64,000 nucleotides of DNA from Leucobacter insecticola (GTDB taxonomy: Bacteria > Actinomycetota > Actinomycetes > Actinomycetales > Microbacteriaceae): the NCBI RefSeq assembly GCF_011382965.1, contig NZ_CP049934.1:1-64000 (forward strand), given 5' to 3'. Shown here in pieces: positions 18,853 through 28,314 of the stretch. Each line of letters begins with the position of its first letter. Position 1 is the stretch's first letter. A program made the position numbers and the translations under genes. The notes under the pieces were generated by a model. The model searched no databases and was not told where the DNA came from. It saw only the letters and a program-made list of their open reading frames with translations.

Positions 18853-21800
18853 TCAATCCTGCTCTCGGTCGCCATCATGCTGCGACTTCGGCTGAGGGTT
18901 CTCGGCCGTGTCAGTCGCGGTGACGTCGCCCTGAGCGGTCTCCTCGTCAGCTGCTTCAGGAACGGCCGCACGGGATTCTGCCGCCTCTCCGACCTCTTGC
19001 GTCGCCTGCCACATCAGCTGTTCCCAGTCGAGTGCACCTGTGGCCGTGGGCACCGCGTGTTCAGCCTCTGTGGAACCAGGCGACGTGGCCACGGGAAGCC
19101 CCGCCATGACCGCACCACCAGCGGAAGGCATCGCCTCGGCGACCGGCGGCGTGGAGGATCCGCGTCGCTTCTCGTCACGCTTCTCACGCCACTTTTCCCG
19201 CCGCCGCTCGACCGCGTAATACAGCGTCGGCAACACAACGAGCGTCAGCACAGTCGAGGAGAGAAGCCCGCCGATGACCACCACAGCGAGCGGCTGCGAG
19301 ATGAAGCCGCCCTTGCCGGTGATCCCCAAGCCCATCGGGGTGAGCGCGAGGATCGTCGCCAGCGCCGTCATCACGATGGGCCGCAGACGTCGCAGGGAAC
19401 CATTCACGACCGCGTCGAGCAGCGCATCCCCGCGCGTTCGATACTGGTTGACCAGGTCGATGAGCACGATCGCGTTGGTGACCACGATGCCGATGAGCAT
19501 GAGCACACCGATGAGTGAGGCCACACCGAGCGGAATACCCGAGAGCACCAGCAGCAGGATCGCACCCGTCGCCGCAAACGGTACGGAGATCAGTAGCAGC
19601 AGCGGCTGCAACAGGCTCTTGAACGTCGCGACCATCACCACGTAGACAATGAGGATCGCGGCGAGCAGTGCGAGCCCGAGCTGACCGAAGGCGTCGCCCT
19701 GCTGGGAGAGCACCCCGCCAATACTCGCGCTCGTTCCCGCAGGGAGCTTCACGGCATCGAGCGCTTTGTTCACGGCGGTACTCGCGGCGGCCAAGTCATC
19801 GCCGGCGGGCAGCGCGGACACGGTAGCCATGCGCACACCGTTCTCGGTGCGCACGGTGACTGGGCCGTCGGCGACCTTCACGGTCGCAAGACTTTCGAGG
19901 GACTGCGGGCCGAGCGCGGTCTGGATCTGCAGGGCCGCAACGCCCGCCTGATCCTCGGGTGCCACACCATCAACGAGGTACACCGCGATGGTGTTTTCCT
20001 CCATGGTGATCTGTCCGATCTGCCGCGGCTGCATGAACGCGGCGAGCTGGCCCGCGACGGCAGCCTCGGTGAGCCCTGCCTCAGCGGCCTGCGCACGGTC
20101 GACCACCACGCTGAGGTAGGGCCGCGACTGCGCGAGGTTACTCTCAACCTGCTTCAGGCCGTCCTGAGCCTTGATCTCGGACTCAACGGCTTCGGCGGCC
20201 TCCGCGAGAAGCTTCTGATCGGGGGCGGTCACGTTGACCTCAATGGTGCTTGATCCGCCAGGCCCGCCGCGAGACTGCGCAATCGCAAACTCGCCCGCGT
20301 CGTCAAGCCCGTCAACGGCCTCGCGGATCCGGTCCTGCACATCGCTTTGGTTCGCTTTCGGGTCAGTGGTGATCGAGTAGTTCACGACCCCGTCGCCTCC
20401 GCCACCAAACAGCGCCATCATGCCGCTCCCGCTTCCGATGGTCACCTGTGCGGTCTGCACCTCGGGGATCTCCTTGAGGGCATCCTCGACCCGCTCCGCC
20501 TGCGCAAGCTGCGCGTCGAGGCTGGTTCCTGGTGCGAGGGTCTGCGTCAAGCCGATGGAGTTTTGCTCGTCAGAGCCAAGATAGCTGGTCTTCAGGAGCG
20601 GCGTTGCGGCGAGCGCGAGCGTCGATCCGAACACCACCACCGACACCAGCAGCGTGATCGCGGGCCGCCTGAGCGTCCACTCGATGACCGGGCGGTAGCC
20701 GCGCTGCAGCGCGGTTACGGGTTCCGCGTCTTCGGCGATCCCCGGGGCCGCGTTCGCCACGGCACGCTTGCCGCGACCGGATTTCTTGCGGCCCTCACTA
20801 TCCGGGCGCAGGAACCAGTAAGCGAGCACGGGAACGATGCTGAGCGAGACGAGCAGCGACGCCGCCAGCGCGATGGTTACGGTGAAGGCGAAGGGGCGGA
20901 ACAGCTCACCCACGGTACCCTCGACAAACGCCATCGGTAGGAACACCGCGACAGTGGTGATCGTTGAGGCTGTGATCGCGCCCGCGACTTCGCGAACAGC
21001 CCGCACAATGGTGGCACCGCGGTCACTGCCGGGCCTGAGGTGCCGCTTAATGTTCTCGATCACCACGATGGAGTCATCAACCACACGACCGATCGAGATG
21101 GTGAGCGCACCAAGCGTGAGCAGGTTGAGCGAATACTCGGCAAAGTTCAGGCCCACAAAGGTGAGGAGCACGGAGGTCGGGATCGAGATAGCGGTCACCA
21201 GCGTCGCGCGGACCGACATCAGGAACAGCAGAATCACGAGCACCGCAAAGATCAGCCCGAGCAGCCCCTCGGTGGTGAGCGTTTCAATGGACTGCTCGAC
21301 GTAGGGCGCTTGATCGAAGATGATGCTGAGCTGTGCTCCGCCGAGCTGATCCTGCAACTCGTCAAGCTTCTCTTGGACCGCGTGCGAGACCTCAACGGTG
21401 TTCGCCGCGGACACCTTCGTTACCGCGATCGTCAGCGCTGGCGCACCGTTCACCCGAGAAATGCTCTGCTCGGGGTTCTGTTCCAGCTGCACCGTTGCGA
21501 CGTCACCGATGGTCACAGCGGGCGCGGGCGCTTCGGGCGCCTCGGGCCCCTCAGGTGTCTCGGGCAGAGGATCTGGTGTGTTCACACCGGGCCGCTGCTG
21601 GAATTGCGCCCGCTGGTCGGCGGCCGCCTGCTGCGCCGCGAGCGCCTGCTGCTCCGCGATGATGGCATCGACGCTGCGAGGGAGGGGCAGCGCCGAGATT
21701 TCCTCGACGGAATGGATCGCCGACCCTGCCTGCACGGCAAGGGTGCGATCCCCCTCCGTCACGGTGCCCGCCGCGAGCAGTACTCCGCTCTGCTGCAGGG

Positions 21801-22418
21801 TGTCGGTGATCGCCTGCGGGCTGAGGCCCTGGGCCGCGAGCAGTTCAGCGTCCGGCACGATCGAGATGCGGTTTCCACGGGCACCGGAGACCTGGGCGTC
21901 GCGGACCCCGTCAAGATCGGTGAGCTCGGGGATCGCGATCCGCTCGATGACCTGCGCAGCCTCTTCCGTGTTTTCCCCGTCTGCCGGGGTCACCGCGATC
22001 TGGATCACGGGGAAATCATCGAAGCTACCGGAGAGCACCTGTGTGTCTGCGGACGGGGGAAGGAACTGCGAGATACGGCTCACCGCACGCTCGACCTTTT
22101 GCTCAGTGACGGCAAGGTCGATCCCGTAGGTGAACTGGGCAACGACCATCGAGGTGCCGGTGCCCGAAGTTGCGGTGGTGCTCTCAAGCTGCGGCACCCC
22201 GCGCAGCGCGGTCTCGATAGAGGAGGTGACGTCGTTGTTGACGACCTCGGGGCGGCGCCCGGGTAGCTCGTCAACACAACGATCGCCGGGAACTGAACCG
22301 AGGGCATCAGCTCCTGCTTCAGCGATCCGACACCGAGCAACCCAAATACGGCGGCAACGATCGTGACGAGCGCGATGAGAGCTCGGTTCTTCAGGCTCAA
22401 CACCGTGAGAATATGCAT
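18853..22418 (-). pseudogene. RND-family efflux permease (AcrB/MdtB-like; frameshifted)
   Basis: About 1,188 residues when joined: the 12-helix HAE1/AcrB-like proton-driven pump layout with two large extracellular loops. Start MHILTVLSLKNRALIALVTI; TVEVSHAVQEKLDELQDQLG; helix 4 region VDDSIVVIENIKRH with the proton-relay acidic residues; second half ends GVLMLIGIVVTNAIVLIDLV and GLLSSTVLTLVVLPTLYY. A charged, disordered C-terminal tail of about 100 residues follows. The frames separate near residue 55 at 22249-22252 (GGGG); one added base restores SYPGA-PEVVNNDV. No periplasmic adaptor is adjacent, as usual for Gram-positive members. Substrate unknown. Confidence 0.85.
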
Positions 22419-22500
22419 AACTTTGAGTATCCCATGCCGTAACTGGAATCCTGCCGCTGAATGCGGCGCAGGGCGGAATCAAAAGGTGGATAATACAAGA

Positions 22501-23796
22501 ATGCCGATGCCTCGAAGCCGAAGAACGCTCGGCGCTGTGTCCCCAGCTGATTTCGAGCGCCTCGCGGGCCTTCGCCGAATGCAGACCCTCGCGATCGTCC
22601 TGCTGATCTTCATGGCGATCGTGTTTGTTGTCTCTTTTGCGCTGCAGAGCCGGATCCCCTGGCTCGGTTTCGTGCGTGCCGCAAGCGAGGGTGGAATGGT
22701 GGGCGCGCTCGCCGATTGGTTCGCGGTCGCGGCGCTCTTTCGCTATCCGCTCGGGATCAAGATCCCGCACACCAACCTCATTTCGGCGAAGAAGAACGAT
22801 ATTGGCGAGGGGCTTGGCGCGTTCATCGAAGAAAACTTCCTGGCGGACGACGTCGTCCACAACAAGCTGACCCAGATCAGCGGTGCACGGATGGCCGGGA
22901 ACTGGGTGTCGGAGCGGGCGAATGCCGAGCGCGTGAGCAGTATGATCGCGGCGGCAGGGCTCGGCGCGTTGACCGTGCTCGACGACAACGACGTCCGCGA
23001 CCTCATCGAGTCTCTGGTGCGGGGGCACATCATCGATCCCGAGTGGGGGCCGATGCTCGGCAGCGCCACCGAGACGTTTATCACGGCACATCACCACGAG
23101 GCTCTCGTTGATATCGCTGCATCTCGCGCTCAAGAGTGGCTGGTGAAGCACCCGGAGGCCTTCGACCGTATCGTGTCGTCGCGGCTCCCCGCCTGGGTGC
23201 CGAGCATTGTGGACCGTTTCGTCGATAGCAGGCTGCACTCTGAGGCGGTGCGCTTCGCGCAGGCGGTGGCCGAGGATAGTGACCACCCGTTCCGCGTTGC
23301 CTTCAGCCGCTTCCTTAGGGATCTCGCGACCGACCTACAGCATCAGGAAGCGTTGCAGTCGCAGCTCGAATCCTTCAAACACGAGATCTTTGATAGCCCT
23401 CGGATCCGCTCGCTCGCCGCGAGCACCTGGGAGGTCGCGCGGACCGCTCTCATTGGCATGCTCGAGGATCCTGGCAGCGAGCTGCGCACCCGGCTCACCA
23501 CCGCGCTGCAAGACTTCGGCGGCCGCCTCCTCGAAGATACGACCCTGCAGTTCAAGATCGACGTCTGGGTCATGGGGATCGTGCAGCATCTCGTCACGAC
23601 CTACCGGCACGATCTTGCGGGCGTGGTGGCGGAAACGGTGCAGCGTTGGGATGCGCAGGAGGCCGCCGAAAAGATCGAGCTGCAGATTGGCAAGGATCTG
23701 CAATTCATCAGGATCAACGGCACCATTGTCGGATCTCTGGCGGGCCTCACCATCTACACGATCGCGATCCTCGTCATCACACCGCTGCTGGGGTGA
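22501..23796 (+). CDS. DUF445 family membrane protein
   Basis: A 431-residue protein matching DUF445: N-terminal helix (LAIVLLIFMAIVFVVSFAL), the conserved GFVRAASEGGMVGALADWFAVAALFRYPLGIKIPHTNLI box, a long helical middle, and a C-terminal membrane helix after FIRINGTIVGSLAGLTIY. The family's function is not established. Start ATG 22501 (a second ATG at 22507). It is divergent from the RND pump, the promoters sharing an 80-bp gap. Confidence 0.86.
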   Translation: MPMPRSRRTLGAVSPADFERLAGLRRMQTLAIVLLIFMAIVFVVSFALQSRIPWLGFVRAASEGGMVGALADWFAVAALFRYPLGIKIPHTNLISAKKNDIGEGLGAFIEENFLADDVVHNKLTQISGARMAGNWVSERANAERVSSMIAAAGLGALTVLDDNDVRDLIESLVRGHIIDPEWGPMLGSATETFITAHHHEALVDIAASRAQEWLVKHPEAFDRIVSSRLPAWVPSIVDRFVDSRLHSEAVRFAQAVAEDSDHPFRVAFSRFLRDLATDLQHQEALQSQLESFKHEIFDSPRIRSLAASTWEVARTALIGMLEDPGSELRTRLTTALQDFGGRLLEDTTLQFKIDVWVMGIVQHLVTTYRHDLAGVVAETVQRWDAQEAAEKIELQIGKDLQFIRINGTIVGSLAGLTIYTIAILVITPLLG

Positions 23797-23933
23797 CGTC
23801 CCAGATACCCCTTGGTCATGCTGCGCGTAGGGCGCAGCCCGGAGTCGCAGTATCCTCGCAGCGTCAAAGCGCTTCCCTTCAGACACGGGGCTACTGCGAT
23901 CTGCTCGCCAGCCGCAGCATGGCGGGGAAGGCT

Positions 23934-24578
23934 TTACTCCTGAAATTCGACCGGCGCAATGAGGTCCTGCACACGGTCCGACGCGGCAGTGTGGTCTGAA
24001 CGGGTGGTGACGGCACACCGCGTCGTGCGGCAGTCGAGCTCGTCACCGACGGGATCCGGGACCGTAATTCGCGCCGTGAACGTACCCTTCTCGCTGTCGG
24101 CATACCCGTGCGTGGCGAAGGCACGCCAGGCCCAGTCATCGGTGATCCACACGCTCGCGAGCCCTTCTTCGCCCGCGGCACCTCCGTCTTTCGCGCCGCT
24201 GGGGACACCGCCCAGGCAGGGACCGGGCTTCTCATCGGGAGACTCTGGAATGGCGCAGATTGCCACGTATATGCCCATCTGGGAATCAAACCCGGTGCCC
24301 TGCACCACGAGTTCCTCGCCCGCCTCAAGCGAAGCAACGTTTGCGAGCGCACCGTTGCCGTTTTCAACACGGAGGGTCCTCTCGCGACCGTCAGCGCCCG
24401 TCGCGCTGACCTCGGCAGTTGGTTCGCTCGCGATCTGCTGCCCGGATCCGCCCGCGCTCTGGTGCGTCAAGATCGGCACCAGGATCGCCACAACCAGGCC
24501 CAGAACAGCAATGGCGAGCACCATCACCACGATCAAAACGGTGCGCACAATGCGGGAACGTCCGCGGGTCTGAGTCAT
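23934..24578 (-). CDS. Membrane-anchored exported protein of unknown function
   Basis: A 214-residue protein with one N-terminal membrane helix (TVLIVVMVLAIAVLGLVVAI) and a predicted extracellular domain. The centre (EELVVQGTGFDSQMGIYVAI followed by C, then PGPCLGGVP) and the end resemble the beta-sandwich of neocarzinostatin-like proteins found in several actinobacteria. Two cysteine pairs could form disulphides. ATG at 24578 begins at the hydrophobic anchor. Role not known. Confidence 0.68.
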   Translation of the reverse strand: MTQTRGRSRIVRTVLIVVMVLAIAVLGLVVAILVPILTHQSAGGSGQQIASEPTAEVSATGADGRERTLRVENGNGALANVASLEAGEELVVQGTGFDSQMGIYVAICAIPESPDEKPGPCLGGVPSGAKDGGAAGEEGLASVWITDDWAWRAFATHGYADSEKGTFTARITVPDPVGDELDCRTTRCAVTTRSDHTAASDRVQDLIAPVEFQE

Positions 24579-24732
24579 GCCTTCATCGTAATACCACAGG
24601 CAGTTTCTGTTGCGCCACGAATCAGGTTCGCAGCTCGAGTCATGCTAGAATCTGCCTCATACGTCTATTTTGAATTGGTACCTGCCCCGCAGCGCCAGGC
24701 GCGCGGGGCCTGAATGTGTAAGGGGGTCACGC

Positions 24733-24918
24733 ATGGGGCGCGGCCGTCAAAAGGCAAAGCACACCAAGGTCGCCAGGGAGCTGAAGTATTTCAGCCCTGA
24801 CACGAACTATTCTGCGCTGGAACGCGAACTCGCGACGAACTCAAGCTCGAAGTCCGACGAGGACGCGTGGGCTGAGTACGCAGAGAAGTACACCCCAGCC
24901 GAGGACGACGAGCAGTAG
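24733..24918 (+). CDS. DUF3073 family small protein
   Basis: A 61-residue protein starting MGRGRQKAKHTKVARELKYF, the hallmark of DUF3073, a small actinobacterial family of unknown function. The basic N-terminus is followed by SPDTNYSALERELA and an acidic tail. ATG at 24733 follows an AAGGGGGT ribosome site; a TAGAAT hexamer about 90 bases upstream could be a -10 box. Confidence 0.88.
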   Translation: MGRGRQKAKHTKVARELKYFSPDTNYSALERELATNSSSKSDEDAWAEYAEKYTPAEDDEQ

Positions 24919-24952
24919 ACCCGTCCACTCACTGACGTGGTGGCAACACGCC

Positions 24953-24995
24953 AATCTTGGTGTGCACCCCATCGCATGGAGGGCACACCAAGGTT
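24953..24995. terminator. Inverted repeat between convergent genes (likely bidirectional terminator)
   Basis: Arms AATCTTGGTGTGC and GCACACCAAGGTT (one mismatch) lie between the stop of DUF3073 and the true end of gpmA, which converge. No long T-run is present. Confidence 0.55.
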
Positions 24996-25076
24996 GTGCG
25001 AAGGGCTATCGTCCCTGCTGCGCGACTGCGGCGGCACCTGCCGCTGCGGCCTCGGGATCGAGGTACTGCCCGGGGC

Positions 25077-25745
25077 CTACGGGGTGCCGTCGGCATTGAT
25101 CTCGTAGACAAGCGGCATCCCGGTCGGAATGTTCAGCCCTGCGATGTCCTCGTCAGAAATACCCTCAAGGTGCTTCACGAGCGCGCGCAGTGAGTTGCCG
25201 TGCGCGGTCACGAGCACGGTGTTGCCCGCGTTCAAATCGGGCAGGATCTGAGACTCCCAGTACGGCACGAGCCGCACGATCACGTCTTTCAGGCACTCGG
25301 TCTGCGGGCGCTCCCCGTCAATGCCGAGGTAGCGCGGATCGTTCGCCTGCGACCACTCGCTCGCATCATCGAGCGCGGGCGGGGGCGTGTCGAAGGACCG
25401 CCGCCACTCCATAAACTGTTCTTCGCCGTACTTCTCCAGCGTCTCTGCCTTGTCGAGCCCCTGCAGCGCACCGTAGTGGCGCTCGTTGAGCCGCCACGAA
25501 CGCTTCACCGGGATCCACAGCCGATCAGCAGAGTCGAGCGCAAGGTTCGAGGTCTGGATCGCGCGGCTCAGCACCGAAGTGTGCAGCACATCGGGCAGCA
25601 CACCAGCCTCGGCCAACAACTCACCGGCACGGGCCGCTTCGCCGCGCCCCTTCTCGGTCAGGCGCACATCCACCCAACCGGTAAACAGGTTCTTTTGGTT
25701 CCATTCGCTCTGGCCGTGGCGCAGCAGGATCAGCGTCTGTGTCAT
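25077..25745 (-). CDS. gpmA: 2,3-bisphosphoglycerate-dependent phosphoglycerate mutase (C-terminus shifted)
   Basis: Glycolytic/gluconeogenic mutase interconverting 3- and 2-phosphoglycerate. Shows the catalytic [12 protein letters not shown] near the start, [16 protein letters not shown], and [19 protein letters not shown] with the second active-site histidine. The frame stops at 25077 with ...ADGTP, 222 residues. If one C is added to the run at 25081-25084 (GGGG on the plus strand), the frame continues with [15 protein letters not shown] and ends at 25006, giving the normal length of about 247. So the true gene is probably 25006-25745 and the early stop an error. Start ATG 25745. Confidence 0.9.
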   Translation of the reverse strand: MTQTLILLRHGQSEWNQKNLFTGWVDVRLTEKGRGEAARAGELLAEAGVLPDVLHTSVLSRAIQTSNLALDSADRLWIPVKRSWRLNERHYGALQGLDKAETLEKYGEEQFMEWRRSFDTPPPALDDASEWSQANDPRYLGIDGERPQTECLKDVIVRLVPYWESQILPDLNAGNTVLVTAHGNSLRALVKHLEGISDEDIAGLNIPTGMPLVYEINADGTP

Positions 25746-25774
25746 GCTTCCAGCTTATCGGCTCGCTGGCGCAC

Positions 25775-26920
25775 TCACCCGGCCCGCTTCGGAAGCTTCG
25801 CCGTCGGCAGCACCTTTCGGGTCGCTCCGGCGTCGCTTGGCACAATGACTTCCTGGGTTGCGGCGACGATCTGCCCGGCGACACTGTCGGCGTCGGATCC
25901 TGTCTCCCCCGCGCGAAGCTCAAGAACCGCGTCTTCCGGCACCGAGCGCTTCAGCAGCGCGAGCGCGATCCCACCCCACTCGTGGTGCAGCGCGGCCCGG
26001 GTGACCCTGCCGACCGGCCGCGATTCAGGATCAGCGGCCTCACCCTGCCGATACACAAGCGCACCGCCCACGGGAAGCTCGCCGCCAAACCCGTCAAGGT
26101 GTAGCAGCGCGAGCCTGCGCGGTGGGTGCCCCAGATTGTGCACCTTCGCGATCGTCTCCTGCCCGCGGTAGCAACCCTTGGACAGGTGCACCGCCGTGCG
26201 CATCCAGTCAAACTCGTGCGGGATCGATCGCTCGTCGACCTCGCCGTGCTGGCTGGGGCGACAAGCTCGCACCTCAAGCGCATCGAGCGCGCTGAGGCCC
26301 GCAGCCCGCACACGGCCCGCGCGAACCAGCTGGGCGATGTCACCCAGCCGGTTTCGTTCGAACACGAACTGGGTCGCCGACCATGCCTCGCCGGGATGGG
26401 ATCCACGCGCGTACTGCACCCCGCCGTTCGTCACCGCTGCCCACGGATCGCGCCAGGCGACAACCGGGCCTGCGGATCGCAGCGCCTCCGCCGCGGTACC
26501 GTCGAAGGCCAGGACGCTGGCAAACTCGTCTGACACGTCACGCACTTCGACGCGCAGCGCGAACCGCATCCGGTTGAGGAATTCGGCGAGGGGCGCCGCG
26601 GATCCTTCATCAACGAGCAGCCAACTTTGTGCGCCGTCATCGACGAGCCGGATCACCCGCTCGATGCGACCGTTCGGATCGAGCAGCATCGTCTCGACGC
26701 TGTCTCCCGGCTGCAGACCGAGCAAGTGCTGACTCGTCATCGAGTGCAACCAGCTCAGGCGATCCTCACCCGAAACAATGACGATACCGTTGTGCGACAG
26801 ATCAACGATCGCATTGCCCTGATCGAGAGCGCGCTGCTCGATCAGTGGCTCACCGTAGTGAGACGCAACCGCACGTCCCTCGGCCAGAACAGCCCCGGGA
26901 AGCTCAGTGAAGGCAGTCAC
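25775..26920 (-). CDS. ygfZ: Folate-binding protein YgfZ / GcvT-like
   Basis: A 381-residue tetrahydrofolate-binding protein that supports iron-sulphur cluster assembly or repair. Contains the diagnostic KGCYRGQETIAKVHNLG near residue 250 and the GcvT-like start LSHNGIVIVSGEDRLSWLHSM. The glycine-cleavage aminomethyl residues are not obviously conserved, which favours YgfZ over GcvT. It lies 29 bases upstream (in transcription terms) of gpmA and may share a transcript. Confidence 0.88.
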   Translation of the reverse strand: MTAFTELPGAVLAEGRAVASHYGEPLIEQRALDQGNAIVDLSHNGIVIVSGEDRLSWLHSMTSQHLLGLQPGDSVETMLLDPNGRIERVIRLVDDGAQSWLLVDEGSAAPLAEFLNRMRFALRVEVRDVSDEFASVLAFDGTAAEALRSAGPVVAWRDPWAAVTNGGVQYARGSHPGEAWSATQFVFERNRLGDIAQLVRAGRVRAAGLSALDALEVRACRPSQHGEVDERSIPHEFDWMRTAVHLSKGCYRGQETIAKVHNLGHPPRRLALLHLDGFGGELPVGGALVYRQGEAADPESRPVGRVTRAALHHEWGGIALALLKRSVPEDAVLELRAGETGSDADSVAGQIVAATQEVIVPSDAGATRKVLPTAKLPKRAG

Positions 26921-26956
26921 GGCCTGTGCGATCCGCGAGGCAACAATGGGAAGCGC

Positions 26957-27067
26957 TTAGCGCTGACCCTTGAAGAGTCGGTAGACAACGACACCCGATA
27001 CCCACACGATCGCAAGCGACGCAAGGCCGAGAAGCCCAAGGAAGAAGAGTTCGAGAGCAAGAAGCAT
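26957..27067 (-). CDS. Small (36-residue) membrane protein
   Basis: Reads MLLALELFFLGLLGLASLAI then VWVSGVVVYRLFKGQR: a hydrophobic helix ending in a basic tail. It fills the gap between ygfZ and the next membrane protein on the same strand, which supports a real small gene, but the ribosome site is weak. Function unknown. Confidence 0.5.
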   Translation of the reverse strand: MLLALELFFLGLLGLASLAIVWVSGVVVYRLFKGQR

Positions 27068-27103
27068 GGAGCCAGTCTAGCAAACCGCGGACGGGCGCGT
27101 CAG

Positions 27104-27418
27104 CTACGTTGCCAGGCTCTCGATCAGCAGACCAGCGGCGTCGATAACCGCGATCACAACAACCGATCCGGCGACACTGAACGCGACGCGCGTGATGAAC
27201 CCCACCCGCTGCGCGGTGCCGAGCTGGAGAGCGAAAGTGATGAGCGTGCTGACACCGATGGCAAACACCAGCCAGGAAAAACGCTCCTCGGGGGGCACAA
27301 GCAGCGTGACCAGCGTGCCGATCACTGCCGCGACCAGCCACGCGATCACAAGTCGGGGCACATGCCACGCATGCACATCCGCCATTTCTGGGGCATCAGG
27401 ACGCACTGGCTCGCTCAC
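27104..27418 (-). CDS. Small integral membrane protein of unknown function
   Basis: About 104 residues with three or four hydrophobic segments (VIAWLVAAVIGTLVTLLV, FSWLVFAIGVSTLITFALQL, TRVAFSVAGSVVVIAVIDAAG). GTG at 27418 follows AGGATGAGG; ATGs at 27439 and 27436 are alternatives. Probably co-transcribed with the small protein and ygfZ. No known domain. Confidence 0.65.
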   Translation of the reverse strand: MSEPVRPDAPEMADVHAWHVPRLVIAWLVAAVIGTLVTLLVPPEERFSWLVFAIGVSTLITFALQLGTAQRVGFITRVAFSVAGSVVVIAVIDAAGLLIESLAT

Positions 27419-27479
27419 ACCCTCATCCTCGCACATCACCCATGCCCGGCGCCCGCCCGCGCACCGCCAATCCCCACCG

Positions 27480-27537
27480 TTCAGGTGTCACGGATATGTA
27501 CAAGATCGAGTTTTAATACATATCGGTGACACCTGAA
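27480..27537. repeat. 21-bp inverted repeat (palindromic element, copy 2)
   Basis: Arms TTCAGGTGTCACGGATATGT + A (27480-27500) and 27517-27537 pair with one mismatch around 16 bases. Nearly the same arms occur at 12519-12577. Here it lies between divergent genes, upstream of both, so a terminator role is unlikely. Confidence 0.82.
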
Positions 27538-27561
27538 CTGTGGGCTGGGAGGGGCGGCAGG

Positions 27562-27591
27562 GGGCAGGGCAGGGCAGGGCAGGGCAGGGCA
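27562..27591. repeat. Six tandem GGGCA units
   Basis: A perfect pentanucleotide array, 54 bases before the glnR start, preceded by GGGGCGGCAG. Copy number could vary by slippage and the G-tracts could form a four-stranded structure. Confidence 0.8.
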
Positions 27592-27645
27592 AGCGGGCTG
27601 AGTAGTATGGATCACGCGTCGTCACTGCGAGAAGGGAGCCACCGG

Positions 27646-28314
27646 ATGCTGCTGCTCTGCCTCACAGACCGGGATCCGGCAGACTCCCTGCCCGGGCTCG
27701 ACCTTCTCCCGCACGACATCCGTACATCCCCCTCTCGCTCCGGGTTCCCGACACTATGGCTTCTCGCTTCGACGCGATCCTGATCGACGGCAGCCTGGAT
27801 CCGAGGCGCGCCCGCACCGCGAGCCTCGCGCTCCTCGAGACCACCGATACCCCCGCGTCGTGATTCTGCCCGAGGTGGCACTTCCTGCCCTCACGCGGGA
27901 CTGGGGCGTCAGCGAACTTCTACTACCCACCGCCAGCCCCGCAGAGATTGAGCTCCGCCTGCGCCTGCTTGAGCACCCGGGCAGCACCTCAGATACTCCC
28001 CGCCCGCGGTCCAGTCCGCGGGCGTTGTCATTGACGAATCCAACTTCATCGCGCGCGTCTTCGGCCGCACCCTCGATCTCACCTACAAGGAATTCGAGCT
28101 GCTGCACTTCCTCGCGGGCCACCCGGGCCGAGTGTTTACCCGCGACCAACTCCTCAGCGAGGTGTGGGGCACCGACTACTTCGGCGGCACCCGCACCGTC
28201 GACGTGCATGTGCGCCGGTTGCGCGCCAAGCTCGGCGAACACGAGGCACTGATCAGCACGGTTCGCGGAGTCGGCTACGGTTTCGCGCGCGCCCGTTACG
28301 AGGAGGATGCTTAA
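27646..28314 (+). pseudogene. glnR: GlnR-type orphan response regulator (three frameshifts)
   Basis: Regulator of nitrogen metabolism. The receiver-like domain starts MLLLCLTDRDPADSLPGLDL and contains DAILIDG; the winged helix is very well conserved ([40 protein letters not shown]). Reading it needs three frame changes: near 27,720-27,728, at 27,850-27,854 (CCCCC) and near 28,000-28,007 (CGCCCGCGG); one added base at each restores a normal protein of about 222 residues. GlnR lies next to mshD in many actinobacteria, as here. ATG 27646 follows AAGGGAG. Three defects in a gene this well conserved suggest sequencing errors. Confidence 0.8.

Noticed and set aside
21040..22266. 408-residue frame opposite the RND pump
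   Set aside because: Antisense shadow, Arg/Asp-rich low-complexity sequence.
18853..23286. 1,477-residue reading of the RND gene
   Set aside because: The first 340 or so residues are out of frame and antisense to DUF445; the true N-terminus is at 22418 in another frame.
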